The notes beneath the pieces are model-generated. The model was not told the DNA's origin. It saw nothing but the letters and a program-made list of their open reading frames with translations, and made no database searches. Shown piece by piece: positions 11,604 through 21,756 of a stretch of DNA of 64,000 nucleotides. Positions within the stretch are counted from its first letter, which is position 1. Each line of letters opens with the position of its first letter. Source of the stretch: Cafeteria roenbergensis (taxonomy: Eukaryota > Sar > Bigyra > Bicosoecida > Cafeteriaceae). The stretch covers positions 62,001 to 126,000 of the forward strand of contig VLTN01000039.1 of NCBI GenBank assembly GCA_008330645.1, read 5' to 3'. Made by a program: the position numbers and the translations under genes.

Positions 11604-12756
11604 ATGACCCTGCTGGACTCGGCCAAGACGCTCCTTTTCGGGGCGGAGCCGAGCGCCGAGGCTGCCGACCCGCGCCTGGAGGGCGTGGAAATCCCGAGCA
11701 TCGACCCGTACGACCACGCCGCCGTCAAGCGGACGCTGGATGACGGCATCGTACATGTGAGGCTTCGGGCAGCGAGGTTGGACGGGTGCCTCGCTGGAGG
11801 GATCGGTGGGGCCAGGCTGAGCGTCCCCAGCTGAAGACGCTGCTCAGTCCGCCGAGCTGTGCGCGAGCCTCGCAGATTCTGACCGAGGAGTTGGGAATGA
11901 AGGAAGATCTCACGGTCAGCAACACGCACCTTGGCATCATGGCCGCCGCGGTGGCCATCGGGCTGCTCGGGCAGTTCTGGCCCTGGGGCACGGACGAGGG
12001 CTGGCTCGGCGTGGCCATTTGCGTCGTGCTCTACTTTGGGCTGTCGCACGCCTTGACGCTGTACCAGTCGCTGGTGGAGGGAGACTGCATCTTCACGTCG
12101 ATCCCGGTGAGGCTGCGAGCGAGCGTATCGTGGCCAACTGCTGGCCGCGAGCATGGCCGAGCGAGCAGCCCTGAGCGGGCGCCGCCGCGCCCTCAGCCCG
12201 CCAGCCAGCCAGCCACGCAGCTCCGTGTCATGCCCCCCCCCCCCCCCCCCCCCCCACCCGAGCCCTTGGTCGCCCCGCCCCGCTGTTGAGCTTCGTTGCA
12301 CAGGACAAGGCCGCGGGGGAGCTGACGCTGCGAGTGCGCACTGGCATGGCCAAGCACGAGAGTCGCTTCGTGATGCTTCTCGAGAAGCCGGGGCTGCCCC
12401 GCGCGCAGCAGCCAGCGGCGCCAAAGTCCGTCGTGGCCGCCCTTGTGCAGCCTCTGTTCGGGGAGGTCGGCCTCGCTTCCATTGCGGCCTCCGGCACGGC
12501 CCCGCCCGCCTGCGCAGGCGGCGCCACAAACTTCGTCATGGCCCAGCACGACTACGGACGGTACTTCACCAAGGAGGGATACCTCGTGCGGTCCCTGCTG
12601 CGGGCCGACCTCGTGAAGCTTCTGGACAAGGCGGCGTGGCTCCCGGCGGAGATGAGGGCTCGGCAGCAGCAGGCCGCCCGTCACATCCAGCGCTTCTTCG
12701 TCAAGGCCAAGGCGCAGGGCAGGCTCGACGCCGACGTCCCGCAGGCCGACCAGTGA
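11604..12756 (+). CDS. SPCS2: Signal peptidase complex subunit 2
   Basis: Exons 11604-11756, 11876-12106 and 12304-12756 give 278 residues, slightly longer than animal SPCS2 (about 226). All junctions are phase 0. Exon 2 carries the family core: SNTHLGIMAAAVAIGLLGQF, the WPWG turn, then a second hydrophobic span with YFGLSHALTLYQ, i.e. two closely spaced membrane helices at about 63-115 with both ends cytosolic. SPCS2 is the non-catalytic ER membrane subunit that couples signal peptidase to the Sec61 translocon; signal peptidase removes signal peptides from secretory proteins. The C-terminal part (LRVRTGMAKHESRFVMLLE ... HDYGRYFTKEGYL) matches the cytosolic domain, which in this family ends in a basic tail. 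Intron 2 contains a 23-base C run and ends CACAG, the only acceptor in the window without GCAG. Confidence 0.9.
12233..12255 (+). repeat. C23 homopolymer in SPCS2 intron 2
   Basis: 23 consecutive C on the sense strand, ending 48 nt before the acceptor AG. It is the longest homopolymer in the window. Confidence 0.95.
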
Positions 12757-13117
12757 CCGCCGTCGCGGGGAGAATGGGGGTGTGTATGTGTGTGGAGAGG
12801 GTTGGGGTGGAAGGGGGAGGTGGGGAGCTGGTTGCGGCAGCCAATCACGCCAGTGCATCGCGGCGCGTGAGACTCCTTTGCCGGCGCCGCTAAAGCCAGT
12901 ACGCCCGGCCCCGAGCAGCAGCGTGCCTGCGTGTGTGCGAGAGAGCATGTGTTGCTGTGGCTGTGTTCGCGTGCCTGACACGTCGGAGCGCGAGGCATGC
13001 CACGCGCAGCCCCCAAGCCACAGGCTGATTCGTCTTTTTGTCAGGCGGTGGCAAACTCGGCTTGCAGACACCCATCACGCACGAATCGCAGGTGGCGCAC
13101 CGGCCGTCGCGCTGCTC
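12757..13117. other. Tail-to-tail gap between SPCS2 and the RBR ligase
   Basis: 361 bp of convergent 3' flank with GT-rich stretches (GTGTGTATGTGTGTGG at 12779), which is a plausible downstream polyadenylation element for SPCS2. No gene seen. Confidence 0.45.
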
Positions 13118-15571
13118 TCACGAGTCTGCCTCCTTGCCCTCCCCGGCATCCTCCAGGGCAGCGGCCGCCGCGATGACCAGAGGGTACTGCTTCAACAGCT
13201 CTGCCATGAGGTCCCTGAACACGTGCAGCATGCTGAGGGTGGCGTGTGCAGCTGGCTCAACGCCCCGCAAGTAGGCGGTCCATTCTGCCTCCCCCCTGCC
13301 AGGCAGCTCCGCGGCCGCCGTGGCCGCCGCCAGCGCCGGCGCCTCCACCGCCTTGTGGAGGAGGTCCACGAGGCGCTCGAGCTCGCGCCTGCGAAACAGG
13401 ACCTCTGGGACGAAGCGCTCAAAGGCCGGCTGAGAGTCGTGGTTGAAGCACCACACGTAGCATGCCTTGAGCGCCCGGTGGCTGGAGATGAGCGTGCGCA
13501 CCGCTGCGCGGGCCATAGCGGCCTCCCCTGGCAGTGCGGTGCCGCACGCCAGCAGCGTTGCAACTGCCGATGCAACGGCGGGGCGGTCGTCGCGGAGAGT
13601 GAGTTTCTGCGCGTGCGCATGGAACCGGTACTTGCTGACGTAGGGAATGAGCCTTGCGAGCTTCGCCTTGGTCTCCAGCGCCTTGCGCTCCTCCTCCTCC
13701 ACGCTGGGCGGCTTGGTCATCTTGCAGTTGTACCACTCTGTGCCGTGGGGGGCCCAGGGACCCATGCAGATCTGCGGCGGAAGCGCCACAGCAGAGGCGG
13801 CGAGAGGTGGGGGGTGACGACGCCTCGCGGCCAGGGACGGCCAGGGGGCAGCGTGGGCGGCGGGGGTGGTGGGCGAGGGAGGGCTAGTGGTGCGCGCGGG
13901 CGGGCGAGCGAGCGACTCACCCAGCAGAATTCATGGCCGCAGCCGGCGCCGCTGCCCTTGCCGCAAGTCATGTGCAGGCACCCTGCGACAGGTCCGCAGA
14001 CGCGGGGGGTGGGAGCAGGAGCGGGAGTCGGGCAGGCGGAGGCAGGCACGCCATTGGGGGACAGCGAGGGGGACTGGCGCGCGCGAGGCATCGCCGCAGG
14101 TCTGGCCAACTTCTGCGAAAGGCATTGTGCTGGCCTCGGGGGGGGGGGGGGGCGGAGGCATCCCCGCCACCCACGCCCAGGCCGGCGAGCCATGCGGCGC
14201 CCTCCGGGCTCACCGTCGTTCTTCTCAATCGGCCGCTTGCAGGACGGGCAGGGCTTGGCGTTGGCGAGGATCCACTGCATATCCACGGCGTCCTCGTCGG
14301 CATGCAGCGCCCACTTGCCAGACTCGGCGCAGGTCGAGGGCCCGTGCCACTCCCTGGCACAGGAGAAGCACCAGTGGTGGCCGCACTCGCACGCGATCTC
14401 GCGAACCGTCTGCTTGTGGTACGTGGCGGTGCGGCTGCAGCCGGGGGCCGGGCAGCTGCGCACCGACTGCCAGGTGTCCTGGAGGTGCTGCGTGGCGCGC
14501 TCCGAGACCATGGCGGCCTGCTCCGCCGTGCAGTACGTGCTCCACATCCGCCACCTGATCCGCTCCGGGCACGCGGGGCAGCGTGCGTTCACGACCTCGC
14601 CGGGTCCCAGTGCGAGCGTGGCCGCCAGGTGGGAGCGCCAGCACGCGGCGCACAGCCAGTCGCCGCAAGGAAGGGCGTCCGCCTCCTTGTAGGGCACGCA
14701 GTCGAAGCAGGCCGGGCAGTCGAACTCGTCCGTGTCCGCGGCGCCGTCGGGAGGAGAGGGCCGCCTCAGCCCCGAGCCGTGCTGCCGCGAGTACTCGTCG
14801 TCCTCCAGGGTCAGCCCCCCCCGCTTGAGGCAGCCTGCCTCGTCCACGGCCAGCTCCCTTGCGAGCGCCTCGGCGTCGTAGCCGAAGCTCGGCAGCAGCA
14901 GGCGGCAGTCCTCCGCGGGAAGCAGGGTTGCGTCCTCAACCTCCTTGGCAAGCTGCGGGAGCCGACGAGCAGCTCGGGAGCAGAGGCGAGGCGGAAGGGC
15001 GGGAGCAGGGTGTGGGAGGGCGGGGGGCTCAAGACAGCAGTGGGGCTGACTGGGGGCGCGCCGTGGCGCCCGCGGAGGTGTGCGGGAGCGCGGGGGGCTC
15101 GGAGCGGGCGCGCACTTGCGCCCGCTGCGGCGGGCGCTCGCCTCACCTCATCCAGCTTGGAGCCGACAGCGTCGTCGTCGTCAATGGTGTATGACGCAGC
15201 CGCAGCAAGAGTGGGGACCCCGGGAGCCGAGGGCGACGGCCCGATAGCCCGGGGCGCCGCAAGGTCGTGGTCGGCGCTGGCTGCGAACGGGCGCACCACG
15301 TGGGGAAAAGGACGCGGGGGTGGCGCCCCGCCTCAGCCAGGCTCGCCCGGCGCAGCGCACGCCCAAAGGCGCCTTGGGCTGGGAGGCACAGGCCGTCGCC
15401 GGCCGCCGCGGCTCCGGGAAATCCACGGCTCGGCATCGGAAAACGCGGTCGGTGCCAGGCCTCACCGCCGTCGTTGGCCTCGCCCCACTCGTCTTCCTCG
15501 AACTGCATGCTCCCGAGACTGCCCAGGTCGTCGTCCAAGGCAGCCACTGGGTCGCTCAGCGTGGCAGCCAT
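13118..15571 (-). CDS. ARI: Ariadne-type RBR E3 ubiquitin ligase
   Basis: Five exons on the minus strand: 15571-15466, 15280-15147, 14952-14214, 13982-13921 and 13771-13118, encoding 564 residues (human ARIH1 has 557). Splicing joins an acidic N-terminus (FEEDEWGEA, YTIDDDD) to RING1 (CPACFDCVPYKEADALPCGD), IBR (SCPAPGC ... ACECGHHWCFSC) and RING2 ([21 protein letters not shown]). The catalytic Cys that receives ubiquitin from the E2 is predicted at residue 328, in DGCLHMTC, one codon after a splice junction. After GHEFCW the Ariadne signature HGTEWYNC and the helical Ariadne domain follow, which in this family autoinhibits the ligase until it binds a neddylated cullin-RING ligase. All four junctions restore frame, and the domain order is complete. 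The start has a good context and a family-like acidic N-terminus. It is head-to-head with the phosphatase gene. Confidence 0.92.
14138..14152 (-). repeat. C15 homopolymer in RBR ligase intron 3
   Basis: 15 consecutive G on the plus strand, therefore C15 in the transcript, about 155 nt before the acceptor of exon 4. Confidence 0.95.
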
Positions 15572-16049
15572 GCCGGCCGCTCTCTCGGCAGTGGGCCGCC
15601 CGAGCAGTCGAGCTCCCAGAACCGTCCGGCAGAGCGCGCCGCAGTTGCGGTCGGCTCCGAGCCGGCCGTGCTGTCGCGGCGGCAGGCGCGCGCGCGGAAG
15701 CTGCGCCGCAGCGGGCGCGAGGGTGCGCGAGCTGGCCCCGAATCCCAGCGAGGCGCAACGCAGGGCGACGCCAGGCCAAGAACACGGCGGGCCGGTCCCG
15801 GCTCGGCGCAGGCCAGCGGTGCGCGCGGTCCAGGCGATGCAATGGTCGTCAGCTCTGCGACCTGGGAGGCCCGCGTGGCCACTCCACCGGCTGCGCGCCT
15901 TGCAGGGCGCGCGGCGCCTGCCGCCGCTCTCTGCGGCTCGGGGGAGGGGCTTGCTCGCCCCAAGGTCCCGCCAGGGCACGCCGGGGCAGGGGCGCGGGGC
16001 CGCCGTGCGCAGCTGTGACTGCCGAGGACCTGCAAGTTGCAACTCCGGC
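15572..16049. promoter_or_regulatory. Divergent promoter region, RBR ligase and dual-specificity phosphatase
   Basis: 478 bp between two opposed start codons. No TATA box. A short symmetric element, GCAAGTTGCAA, lies at 16032 just upstream of the phosphatase ATG. Open frames crossing this region show no domain. Confidence 0.45.
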
Positions 16050-17255
16050 ATGGCCGCCAGCTCAGCGTACCGCGCCCGTCCCCCTGCAACCCGCACGAGC
16101 TCCAGGCAGATCGCGTGGGGGACAAAGTCTCCCGCGCCTGCTTCGGAGCGGGTTTTGGGCGGCGGCGCGTCCGCGAGTGGGGACCCGAAATCGCTGCCTT
16201 TGACTGGCCAGTCGCTGACGAGCTCGGGCCGCTCCTCGGCGCGCACGCCGCGCCGCGTGGCGCCCACCTTGGGAACGAGCTCTCCCGGCCTGTTGATCGA
16301 CACGACGCCCTTCATTCTCCGCACCGCCTCCAGCCGCCGGGGAATCGTCAAGGCCGGAGCCCGGCCGCAAGGCGCCGCGGAAGCATCGACCCGCTCCATG
16401 CCCAAGGGGTCGGCAAAGGCACAGCCGGGCGCCAGCCTGTGGCAGGCCCGCCGCGACGCCGCAGTGCGCGTGCGTGCCGCCGTCCACGAGCGCGCGCAGG
16501 CTGACCGGTCGGCGACAGACGAGGCTCGCATTCGCGGCGCAAAGCTTGCCCGTCTCCTCCGGACTGTGCCGAGCGTTCGCCCCGAGCCACCTCTCCCGCC
16601 CGCCGTTCAGTTCGGGTGGCCGTTTCGCTGCGACTCGGGCTTCGAGTCCCCCTCCCAAGTGCACCGCAACATATTTTTAGGCGATATGGACGACGCGCGG
16701 GCTGCGGGGTCGCTTCACGCCCTGGGCATCACCCACGTGCTCAACATGGCCCGGACGGTGCGCTGCTACCACCCGGACGAGTTTATGTACACGCACATCG
16801 AAATTGACGACTCTCCGAGACAGGACATCCGCCCGCACTTTGCCGAAGCCTTCGCGGCCATCGACGAGGCGGCGAGATCGGACAGGGGCATCCTTGTCCA
16901 CTGCGTGGCCGGCATCAGCCGGAGCGTCACAGCGGTCGTTGCGTGGCTCGTGGAGCGCGAGGGGTCGACGCTGGCCTGCGCTTTGGCGCGGGTTCGCAGG
17001 CTCCGGCCAATCATTGACCCTAACCCCGGCTTCCGTCTCGCGCTTGCAGAGCACGAGATCGCCGTGCGTGGCAGCTCCTCGGTGGCTGACGGGACTGACG
17101 ACTTTTGGGACTTCTCGCCCTGGAACGAATTGCGGGTGCGGGCGAAGCGCGACCCGCCTCCGCCGCCGCTGCCGTGCCCAGCGGCCTGCGCGCGCAAGAG
17201 CCTCGTTTGCCTTGCCGGTTGCACTTGCATTGAGGTGTTCCCAAGCTGCGACTGA
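16050..17255 (+). CDS. Dual-specificity protein phosphatase (DUSP)
   Basis: A single exon of 401 residues from the ATG at 16050 (MAASSAYRARPP, with ATGGCC context). The N-terminal 180 residues are Ser/Ala/Arg-rich and look disordered. The catalytic domain occupies about 190-340: VHRNIFLGDMDDARA opens it, ITHVLNMARTV follows, the general-acid loop is EIDDSPRQDI, and the P-loop is HCVAGISRS with the nucleophilic Cys at residue 285. This is the complete Cx5R active site of small DUSPs that dephosphorylate phospho-Tyr and phospho-Thr/Ser, as in MAP kinase phosphatases. After it, NPGFRLALAEHE matches the usual FxxQL helix position. The last 50 residues are Pro- and Cys-rich and not conserved. No rhodanese/CH2 docking domain is visible, so the substrate is unknown. 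Confidence 0.88.
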   Translation: MAASSAYRARPPATRTSSRQIAWGTKSPAPASERVLGGGASASGDPKSLPLTGQSLTSSGRSSARTPRRVAPTLGTSSPGLLIDTTPFILRTASSRRGIVKAGARPQGAAEASTRSMPKGSAKAQPGASLWQARRDAAVRVRAAVHERAQADRSATDEARIRGAKLARLLRTVPSVRPEPPLPPAVQFGWPFRCDSGFESPSQVHRNIFLGDMDDARAAGSLHALGITHVLNMARTVRCYHPDEFMYTHIEIDDSPRQDIRPHFAEAFAAIDEAARSDRGILVHCVAGISRSVTAVVAWLVEREGSTLACALARVRRLRPIIDPNPGFRLALAEHEIAVRGSSSVADGTDDFWDFSPWNELRVRAKRDPPPPPLPCPAACARKSLVCLAGCTCIEVFPSCD

Positions 17256-17761
17256 GTCATCAGTTTGTTTTTTCGGGGGGGGGGGGCGCCCTCCTCCCCT
17301 GAGACTGTGCGTCGTAGTGGATTGCACAGCACGCCTGGGGCACTGCCTGCGGGGCTGCCCCTTCAGCTGCTTTTTGGTAGTCAGCGGCGCGCTCACGCCG
17401 CCTGGGGAGCTTGCCAGGCCGCGACTTGTGTCATAGAGGGACTGGCATTTCCGATTCGGTCGCCATTCGGCAGCCCGCTTCAAGGCCACTTGTTTTTTGC
17501 AAATTCTCGGGGCGATGTGGTCCTTGCTTGTTCAGATTTTATTCTCGCGCGACGGCCTTGTTGTGTGTTGCGCCCAGGACGGTTCCTTTCATGAATGCAG
17601 CGCAGTGAAGCGGTGGACGCGTGCGGGGGACACACTGCCGCACAGCCCCGACGCAGCGGGAGAGCGACCGCTCGGCTCGAGTGGTGTTTCATCAGTTGTC
17701 GAGCCAACGATGCACCCGATCAAAACGAACGACCCTTCACGCAAAAAGAGGCGCGTGTCAC
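17256..17761. other. Tail-to-tail gap after the DUSP gene
   Basis: 506 bp of convergent 3' flank with clearly more A/T than the surrounding genes, including TTTGTTTTTTC followed by 12 G at 17275-17286. No gene seen. Confidence 0.5.
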
Positions 17762-19933
17762 TCACTCGAGGCTGGAATCCGGAGCCTCCTGGTCCTCCTC
17801 GAGGACTTCCGCGTCAGGCTCAAGCGCCGGGCTTTCGCCAGCTTCGGCAGCCTCGCCTGCTGCTTGGGCGGCTTCCTCGGGCACGGGCACACCGCCTGCG
17901 GCGATGGCGGCAGCGCGAACGCGGGCCAGCGAGCCGCCTTCCGCACGCAGCTCATCCAGCTGCGACTCCACCGCCTGCTCGATGGAGCCGCTCTGCTCGC
18001 GCTGCGTGACGCCGTCGACCGCGTCGAATGCCTCCTCTTCTGCCGTGGGGACGCCGTCGCCCAGGTGCTTGGACGACACCGGCCTCGAAAAAGTCACGTT
18101 CCACTTGTCAAAGGTCGCTTGGAAGTCCTCGCGCAGCGTCTCAAGCAGCGAGACGAAGCGCTTCTCCGCCTCCACCAGGCGGGTGTATGCCTCGATCTGC
18201 TTCTTGGTTCCCGAGCCGGACTGGTGGCGCTCCAGCGCGCGCTCCGCGAGCACCACCCTGCGCTCCGCCTCCCGCATGCGGACCATCGCGGCCACGACGG
18301 ACGAGTGAACCCGGCGCATTGCCCCCACGCGGGCTACGCGGGACGAGTTGACGGCCGCCTGGCAAGCCGAGTCCATCGCCGAGCGGTTCGCCGCGAGGCC
18401 CACCGCCAGGGCGTGCGCCTTGGACGCATTGGCGGCAGACTCCTCGGCGGCGACGAGCATGGATGCGGCCTGGGCGGCGTCCTCGGAGGCGAGCGCAGCG
18501 GAGGACTGGGACCGCGCGGCGGCCAGCAGCTGGCGTCTCGCCTTCTCGGCCTCGGCGATGCGGGGCCCAACGGCCCTGGCACGGGCACAGAGCCTGATTG
18601 CGCGGTCGTCAGCCCGGTCCACCTCCGCCCCCCACTCGGCGGTGATGTTGGCCACGGCCGCTTGAAGGCCGGCCTCCGCACGATCAAAGTCGTCAGACAC
18701 TTGCACGGCCAGGGACTGAATGGCCGCGACGGGGGGACCGCGGGCCTCCGCCTCGGCCTCGGCCTCGGCCTCGGCTTTGGCCGCCTCGGCGTCGGCGCCG
18801 GCGTCGGCGTCGGCGTCTGCCTCGTCCTTGGCCACGCCGTTGCCAGAGCCCGCAGCGTCGCCTCCGGCAGCCGACGACTCGCCGTCGCCCTTGGAGGCGT
18901 CGCCCTCGCCATCGGCGCCTCCGGCGGCGCCGTCGCCCCCAGCCTCGGGGTCAGTCTTGTCGCCGTCCGTGCCAGCGGAACCTGCGTCGTCGGCGCTGCC
19001 AGCAGCCTCGCCGTCGGTGGCCGAGTCGTCCCCGGTCGCGGCGGCGTCGGCGCTGCCGGCGCCGGCCCCAGCACCGGCCGCGGCGGCCTGGCCGGCGGTG
19101 CCTGCTCCGGCTCCTGCGGTGCCGCCCGCTGCCGCCGCGCCGGCTCTCTCCGCGATGGACGGCGCCCTGCCCTCGCGCTTGTCCTCGTCGAGCTTGGCCG
19201 CCCTGTCCACCGCTCCCATGCCCGCGCCGGATACGAGAGCTGCGGCCGTCGCGCCGGCGCCCCCGCTGCTTCCAGTGTTGCCGGCGAGGGCGACCACGTC
19301 GCTGCTCGCGCTGGTGGTAGCCGCGGCGGACGCCAGGTCTGCAGCCTCTTCGGGGGTTGCGGCGCACACCTTGGCGTCGCCCTCCCCCGCGCAGGCCGGG
19401 TGCTCCTCGTCCGGCTCGGCTGCCGCGCCCTCGGGCAGCTCGGGCATGCTCAGGCCGCTGCCTCCGGCTGCATCGGCGCCACTCGCCGCGCCCTCCGTCG
19501 CAGCATCCGCCCCTGCGGCATCGTCGGCCTTGGCGGCCTCCGCGTCGGCGGGCTTGTCGTCAGCCTTGGCGGCGTCGTCCTCGGGCGCCGCGTCTGGCGA
19601 GTCTTCGTTGGCGGCTTCCGCCTCGGGCCCGGCCTCGGGCTTCTTCTCTTCTTCCTCCAGGGGCTCGGGGAGCGAGAAGGACGGGAAGCTGAACTTGAAT
19701 CCGCCCAGCAGCGCGGCGAGCAGGCGGGCGCCGGCATCGAGCAGAGCGCCGTTCGCCCGGCGGAATCGAGGCTGCCCGGTGGCCGGGCTGAGAGCCTGCT
19801 GGCCACGCTCATCCGCGCCGCCGGCGCTGTGCGCCCCGGAGCGAACCCGCGGGTGCACGGCGCCGCCGAGCATCACAAGGCCGGCGGCAACCAGCACTGC
19901 CAGGAGCACCTGGCGGGGGCGGCGAGCGCCCAT
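17762..19933 (-). CDS. Acidic, Ala-rich protein with N-terminal signal anchor; unrecognised
   Basis: A single exon of 723 residues from the ATG at 19933. The N-terminus MGARRPRQVLLAVLVAAGLV has basic residues followed by a hydrophobic run (about 8-26), which fits a signal anchor or uncleaved signal peptide, so the bulk is predicted to be lumenal or extracellular. Residues 80-430 are an Asp/Glu/Ala/Gly-rich low-complexity tract (SLPEPLEEEEKKPEAGPEAE, repeated ADADAD and AEAEAEAE blocks). From about 435 to 650 comes a helical region with Trp, regular Leu and Arg (VQVSDDFDRAEAGLQAAVAN; HSSVVAAMVRMREAERRVVL), likely coiled coil. The C-terminus is acidic again. I recognise no family. An acidic, possibly Ca2+-buffering lumenal protein is only one idea. 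Upstream in-frame sequence exists but lacks coding character. Confidence 0.65.
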   Translation of the reverse strand: MGARRPRQVLLAVLVAAGLVMLGGAVHPRVRSGAHSAGGADERGQQALSPATGQPRFRRANGALLDAGARLLAALLGGFKFSFPSFSLPEPLEEEEKKPEAGPEAEAANEDSPDAAPEDDAAKADDKPADAEAAKADDAAGADAATEGAASGADAAGGSGLSMPELPEGAAAEPDEEHPACAGEGDAKVCAATPEEAADLASAAATTSASSDVVALAGNTGSSGGAGATAAALVSGAGMGAVDRAAKLDEDKREGRAPSIAERAGAAAAGGTAGAGAGTAGQAAAAGAGAGAGSADAAATGDDSATDGEAAGSADDAGSAGTDGDKTDPEAGGDGAAGGADGEGDASKGDGESSAAGGDAAGSGNGVAKDEADADADAGADAEAAKAEAEAEAEAEARGPPVAAIQSLAVQVSDDFDRAEAGLQAAVANITAEWGAEVDRADDRAIRLCARARAVGPRIAEAEKARRQLLAAARSQSSAALASEDAAQAASMLVAAEESAANASKAHALAVGLAANRSAMDSACQAAVNSSRVARVGAMRRVHSSVVAAMVRMREAERRVVLAERALERHQSGSGTKKQIEAYTRLVEAEKRFVSLLETLREDFQATFDKWNVTFSRPVSSKHLGDGVPTAEEEAFDAVDGVTQREQSGSIEQAVESQLDELRAEGGSLARVRAAAIAAGGVPVPEEAAQAAGEAAEAGESPALEPDAEVLEEDQEAPDSSLE

Positions 19934-20340
19934 CGGGGCGAGCGGCAGCCTGGCGCTGACAGAAGGCACGCGCAAGGGAGGTTGCGCAATGCAGGGAAGT
20001 TCCCAGGCAGCCCCTGCTTCGCTGCCTCCTCGTGGTGGCCGGCAAGGACCGGGTCCGGCAGCCTGCGGCAAGCGGCTCGCCGGCCTTGCGATCGACGACG
20101 CAACCTCGGCAGAGCCGAGCCCAGGCGACCAGCGCGGCGATTGCGAAAGCGCGGCGATAGCGAAGATACATCTACCATTCGGTTCGCTTCTGGGCCCACG
20201 GATACACAAAGCTCTCTCGCACAAGCTGCACGCAACGGGAAAGTTCGGCACGCAGAGGGGGACGGGGGGCGGGGAAGGGCGGGCAAGCGGCAGAAGCACG
20301 CGCCCAGCGCCATCGCCGCGGAAAGGCGTCTCCGGGGGGG
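19934..20340. promoter_or_regulatory. Gap between two tandem minus-strand genes
   Basis: 407 bp holding the 3' flank of the SF-assemblin-like gene and the promoter of the acidic protein gene. Open in the frame of the latter but without recognisable coding pattern. An A/T-richer patch lies at 20160-20250. Confidence 0.4.
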
Positions 20341-21546
20341 CTACGCGCTGGGCTCGCGGGCGGCCTCCTCGCGGCCATCATCCCCGGGCTCGTCCTCGTC
20401 GCTGTCCTCTGCCCCAAAGTTCTCCAAGACGGACCGCTGAACCGTTTCCATGCTGCTTGCCATGCGGTCGAGGGAGCGCTCGTCTCCGGCCACGCGTGCG
20501 TCACGAACCCCCTCCAGCTGCCCGTCCAGCTCCCCCAGGACAGTTGCAAGCCAAACCTGCAGCTCCTCTTCGGAGCGCGCCTCCCCGGCTAGCGCCTCTG
20601 CCATCGCCTCTGCAAGCCGCGAGAACTGCAAGAACCGGTCCTGCGCCTCCTCGCTGTGCCGCAGCCGCGTTTCGCTGTCCCACGACTCAAAGCGCCCCAC
20701 GATCCGAGCTTCCCTGGCCCGGACCTTGGTGCGGTCGATCTCAAAGCCCTGCCGCTCAGCCAGCATGCGACGCACAAGCGGGCCCGACAGCGCCTCCTCC
20801 CGAGAGGGCACCTCCTCGCCGTACACGCGCTGCTCCAACGCCGCCAGGCGGTCGGCATCCGCGTTGATTGGGGCAACCCCCTCGGCAGCCAGCGTGTCGT
20901 GCGTGGAACCGATCGCGAGCGACAGCGCCTCGTCAACGCGACCCAGCTCCTCCGCGATGCCTGCCCTCACGGCCTCCAGCTGGAGGTCCCGCTGCTCCCT
21001 CTCGCTCTCCCGGGCCGTTTCCACGGCGCCAAGACGCACCTGCAACGCGCGCACGCGCTCGTCGAACTCCTTGTTCTTCGTGACCGTCTGGATGCGCAGC
21101 TCCTGCATCGAGCCCACCATCCCGCGCTCTGTTTGGTGGGCCGCCACGTCGCGCTTGCTCTCGTGCTCCTCGGCGGGCGGAGGGTGGCGCTGCAGCGTCC
21201 AAAACCGACAGCATGGAGGTGGGGAGGGGGCAGGGGGGAGAGAGGGGGAGGCAGCGAGACGGAGTTGAGTGCTTGCAGCCAACGGGTGTCCCGCAAGCAC
21301 TGCGACGGCCGCCACTCGCTCCCCGCGCCCAGAGCGCCCGGCACCACACACAGTTGGAGGCTACGACGGTTCTGGCGCGTCACCTCTCCCCTCCCTTGCC
21401 ACGGTGTCGCGGCGTGCAGACTCCCAAACTGATCGGCCTGCACCGACGGCCGCGCGCCCGGCGCCGCTGGAGCTCACAGCCACCGTCATGCGTGCCCCCG
21501 GCGCCGCCACGGCCTCCTCAATGCCAACGTCATGGGACCCCTCCAT
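20341..21546 (-). CDS. Coiled-coil protein resembling SF-assemblin/beta-giardin
   Basis: Two exons, 21546-21478 and 21189-20341, give 305 residues and stop at TAG. Exon 1 encodes MEGSHDVGIEEAVAAPGARM and three more residues before a GTGAGC donor; the acceptor is GCTGCAG. The product is almost wholly helical from residue 40 on, with heptads rich in Glu, Arg and Leu (KEFDERVRALQVRLGAVETA; LEQRVYGEEVPSREEAL; RDARVAGDERSLDRMASSME). Length near 300, no long breaks, and an acidic end after a final E-R-D-rich heptad block resemble SF-assemblins, which form striated fibres at flagellar basal bodies. The resemblance is by pattern only; another rod-like basal-body protein is possible. The start in exon 1 is less certain than exon 2, where MVGSMQELRIQ offers an alternative. 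It is head-to-head with the next gene. Confidence 0.6.
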
Positions 21547-21756
21547 GGCCTCCGGGACTCTCCCCTCGGGCCGCGCGGCGTGCCGTTGCCGTCGGGGGAG
21601 CTCCGCCGGCTCTGCAACTGCCCCGTGCGGCGACGGGAGGCTGCGGCTGCCCTGCACACAAGCGAGCCGTCGCGCCACTGCCTGGACCGCACCTCCTTGC
21701 AGGTCGGGGCTGCCGGGATCGCTTCACGCACAGGCGCCCAGGCGTGTGCTTTTGGC
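21547..21756. promoter_or_regulatory. Short divergent promoter region
   Basis: Only 210 bp separates the predicted starts of the SF-assemblin-like gene (-) and the small unknown gene (+), the tightest divergent pair in the window. If either start lies further out, the pair would overlap at the 5' end. Confidence 0.4.

Noticed and set aside
21481-21756. Upstream in-frame extension of the small unknown gene
   Set aside because: It overlaps exon 1 of the SF-assemblin-like gene on the other strand, and no start or domain favours it. Kept only as a caveat.
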